NCBI GenBank assembly: GCA_028289745.1
Contig: JANQOD010000101.1
Location: 1 to 15,457, forward strand
Length of the DNA: 15,457 nt
Origin: Allomuricauda sp.
GTDB lineage: Bacteria; Bacteroidota; Bacteroidia; Flavobacteriales; Flavobacteriaceae
Direction: 5' to 3'
Part shown: positions 15,395 to 15,457 of the stretch, piece by piece
Layout: each line of letters starts with the position of its first letter
Position numbering within the stretch: the first letter of the stretch is position 1
Position numbers and translations under genes: made by a program
The notes under the pieces: generated by a model
The model's input: the letters and a program-made list of their open reading frames with translations, nothing else
Told to the model about the DNA's origin: nothing
Databases searched by the model: none

Positions 15395-15457
15395 ATGGAC
15401 TTTAAACTGGACCAAAAAAGCCCAATACCCTTTCATGCACAAATAGAAGGGTATCTG
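15395..15457 (+). CDS. GntR-family transcriptional regulator, 3' end outside the window
   Basis: Only the first 21 codons are present, starting 2 bp after the preceding stop. They read MDFKLDQKSPIPFHAQIEGY plus Leu. The pattern K.S.IP.H.QI..YL is the standard beginning of the GntR winged-helix domain in Bacteroidota regulators. The effector-binding half is not visible, so its subfamily (HutC type, or with a periplasmic-binding-protein-like domain) cannot be told from the protein. As last visible gene of the mannoside operon it probably senses a mannoside or mannose derivative and acts at the palindrome 6642-6655. Confidence 0.75.
   Translation, partial: MDFKLDQKSPIPFHAQIEGYL

Overview
The window looks like chromosome from a member of the Bacteroidota, most likely a marine-type Flavobacteriaceae. 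The reasons are an IPExxxVDY-family gene directly upstream of pyruvate kinase, TAnnTTTG-like promoter elements with weak Shine-Dalgarno sequences, SPI/SPII-exported GH92 mannosidases, and a moderately AT-rich sequence with very tight operons. No rRNA, tRNA, CRISPR array, insertion sequence or phage gene was recognised. The assignment rests on protein motifs only.

Left part (1-2405): the 3' end of an IPExxxVDY gene is followed after 2 bp by a complete pyruvate kinase gene. A small single-domain PAS protein converges on it, and the two stop codons overlap. The PAS domain looks LOV-like but lacks the photoactive cysteine.

Middle part (2406-6480): an AraC-type regulator, a possible 52-residue Cys/His-containing peptide, an AhpD/carboxymuconolactone decarboxylase-like CxxC protein and a small exported cupredoxin-like protein lie in one direction. 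They end at a clear hairpin terminator. From the other side come dinB (DNA polymerase IV) and an overlapping TetR-family regulator. The AraC-AhpD-cupredoxin set suggests a small redox or peroxide-related unit, but this is inferred from context.

Right part (6481-15457, running off the end): a five-gene, tightly packed alpha-mannoside utilisation operon. It encodes a long type I phosphomannose isomerase with an extra N-terminal degenerate kinase-like domain, two tandem GH92 exo-alpha-mannosidases (one with an extra N-terminal beta module, one a lipoprotein), a lipoprotein that looks like an (alpha/alpha)6-barrel glycosidase of unclear family, and the first 21 codons of a GntR-family regulator. 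Four of the five junctions overlap or are only a few bases long. Just upstream sits a perfect 14-bp palindrome whose core, GTTTAAAC, fits the known HutC/GntR operator pattern GT-N-TA-N-AC. A feedback loop is a reasonable model: the terminal GntR protein controls its own operon. Exported mannosidases would trim mannosides to mannose, which after uptake and phosphorylation would enter glycolysis through the isomerase as fructose 6-phosphate. No transporter, SusC/D pair or intact mannose kinase is visible in the window.

The most interesting leads are the unclassified glycosidase at 14097-15392, the kinase-like domain fused to the phosphomannose isomerase, and the palindrome/GntR pair.
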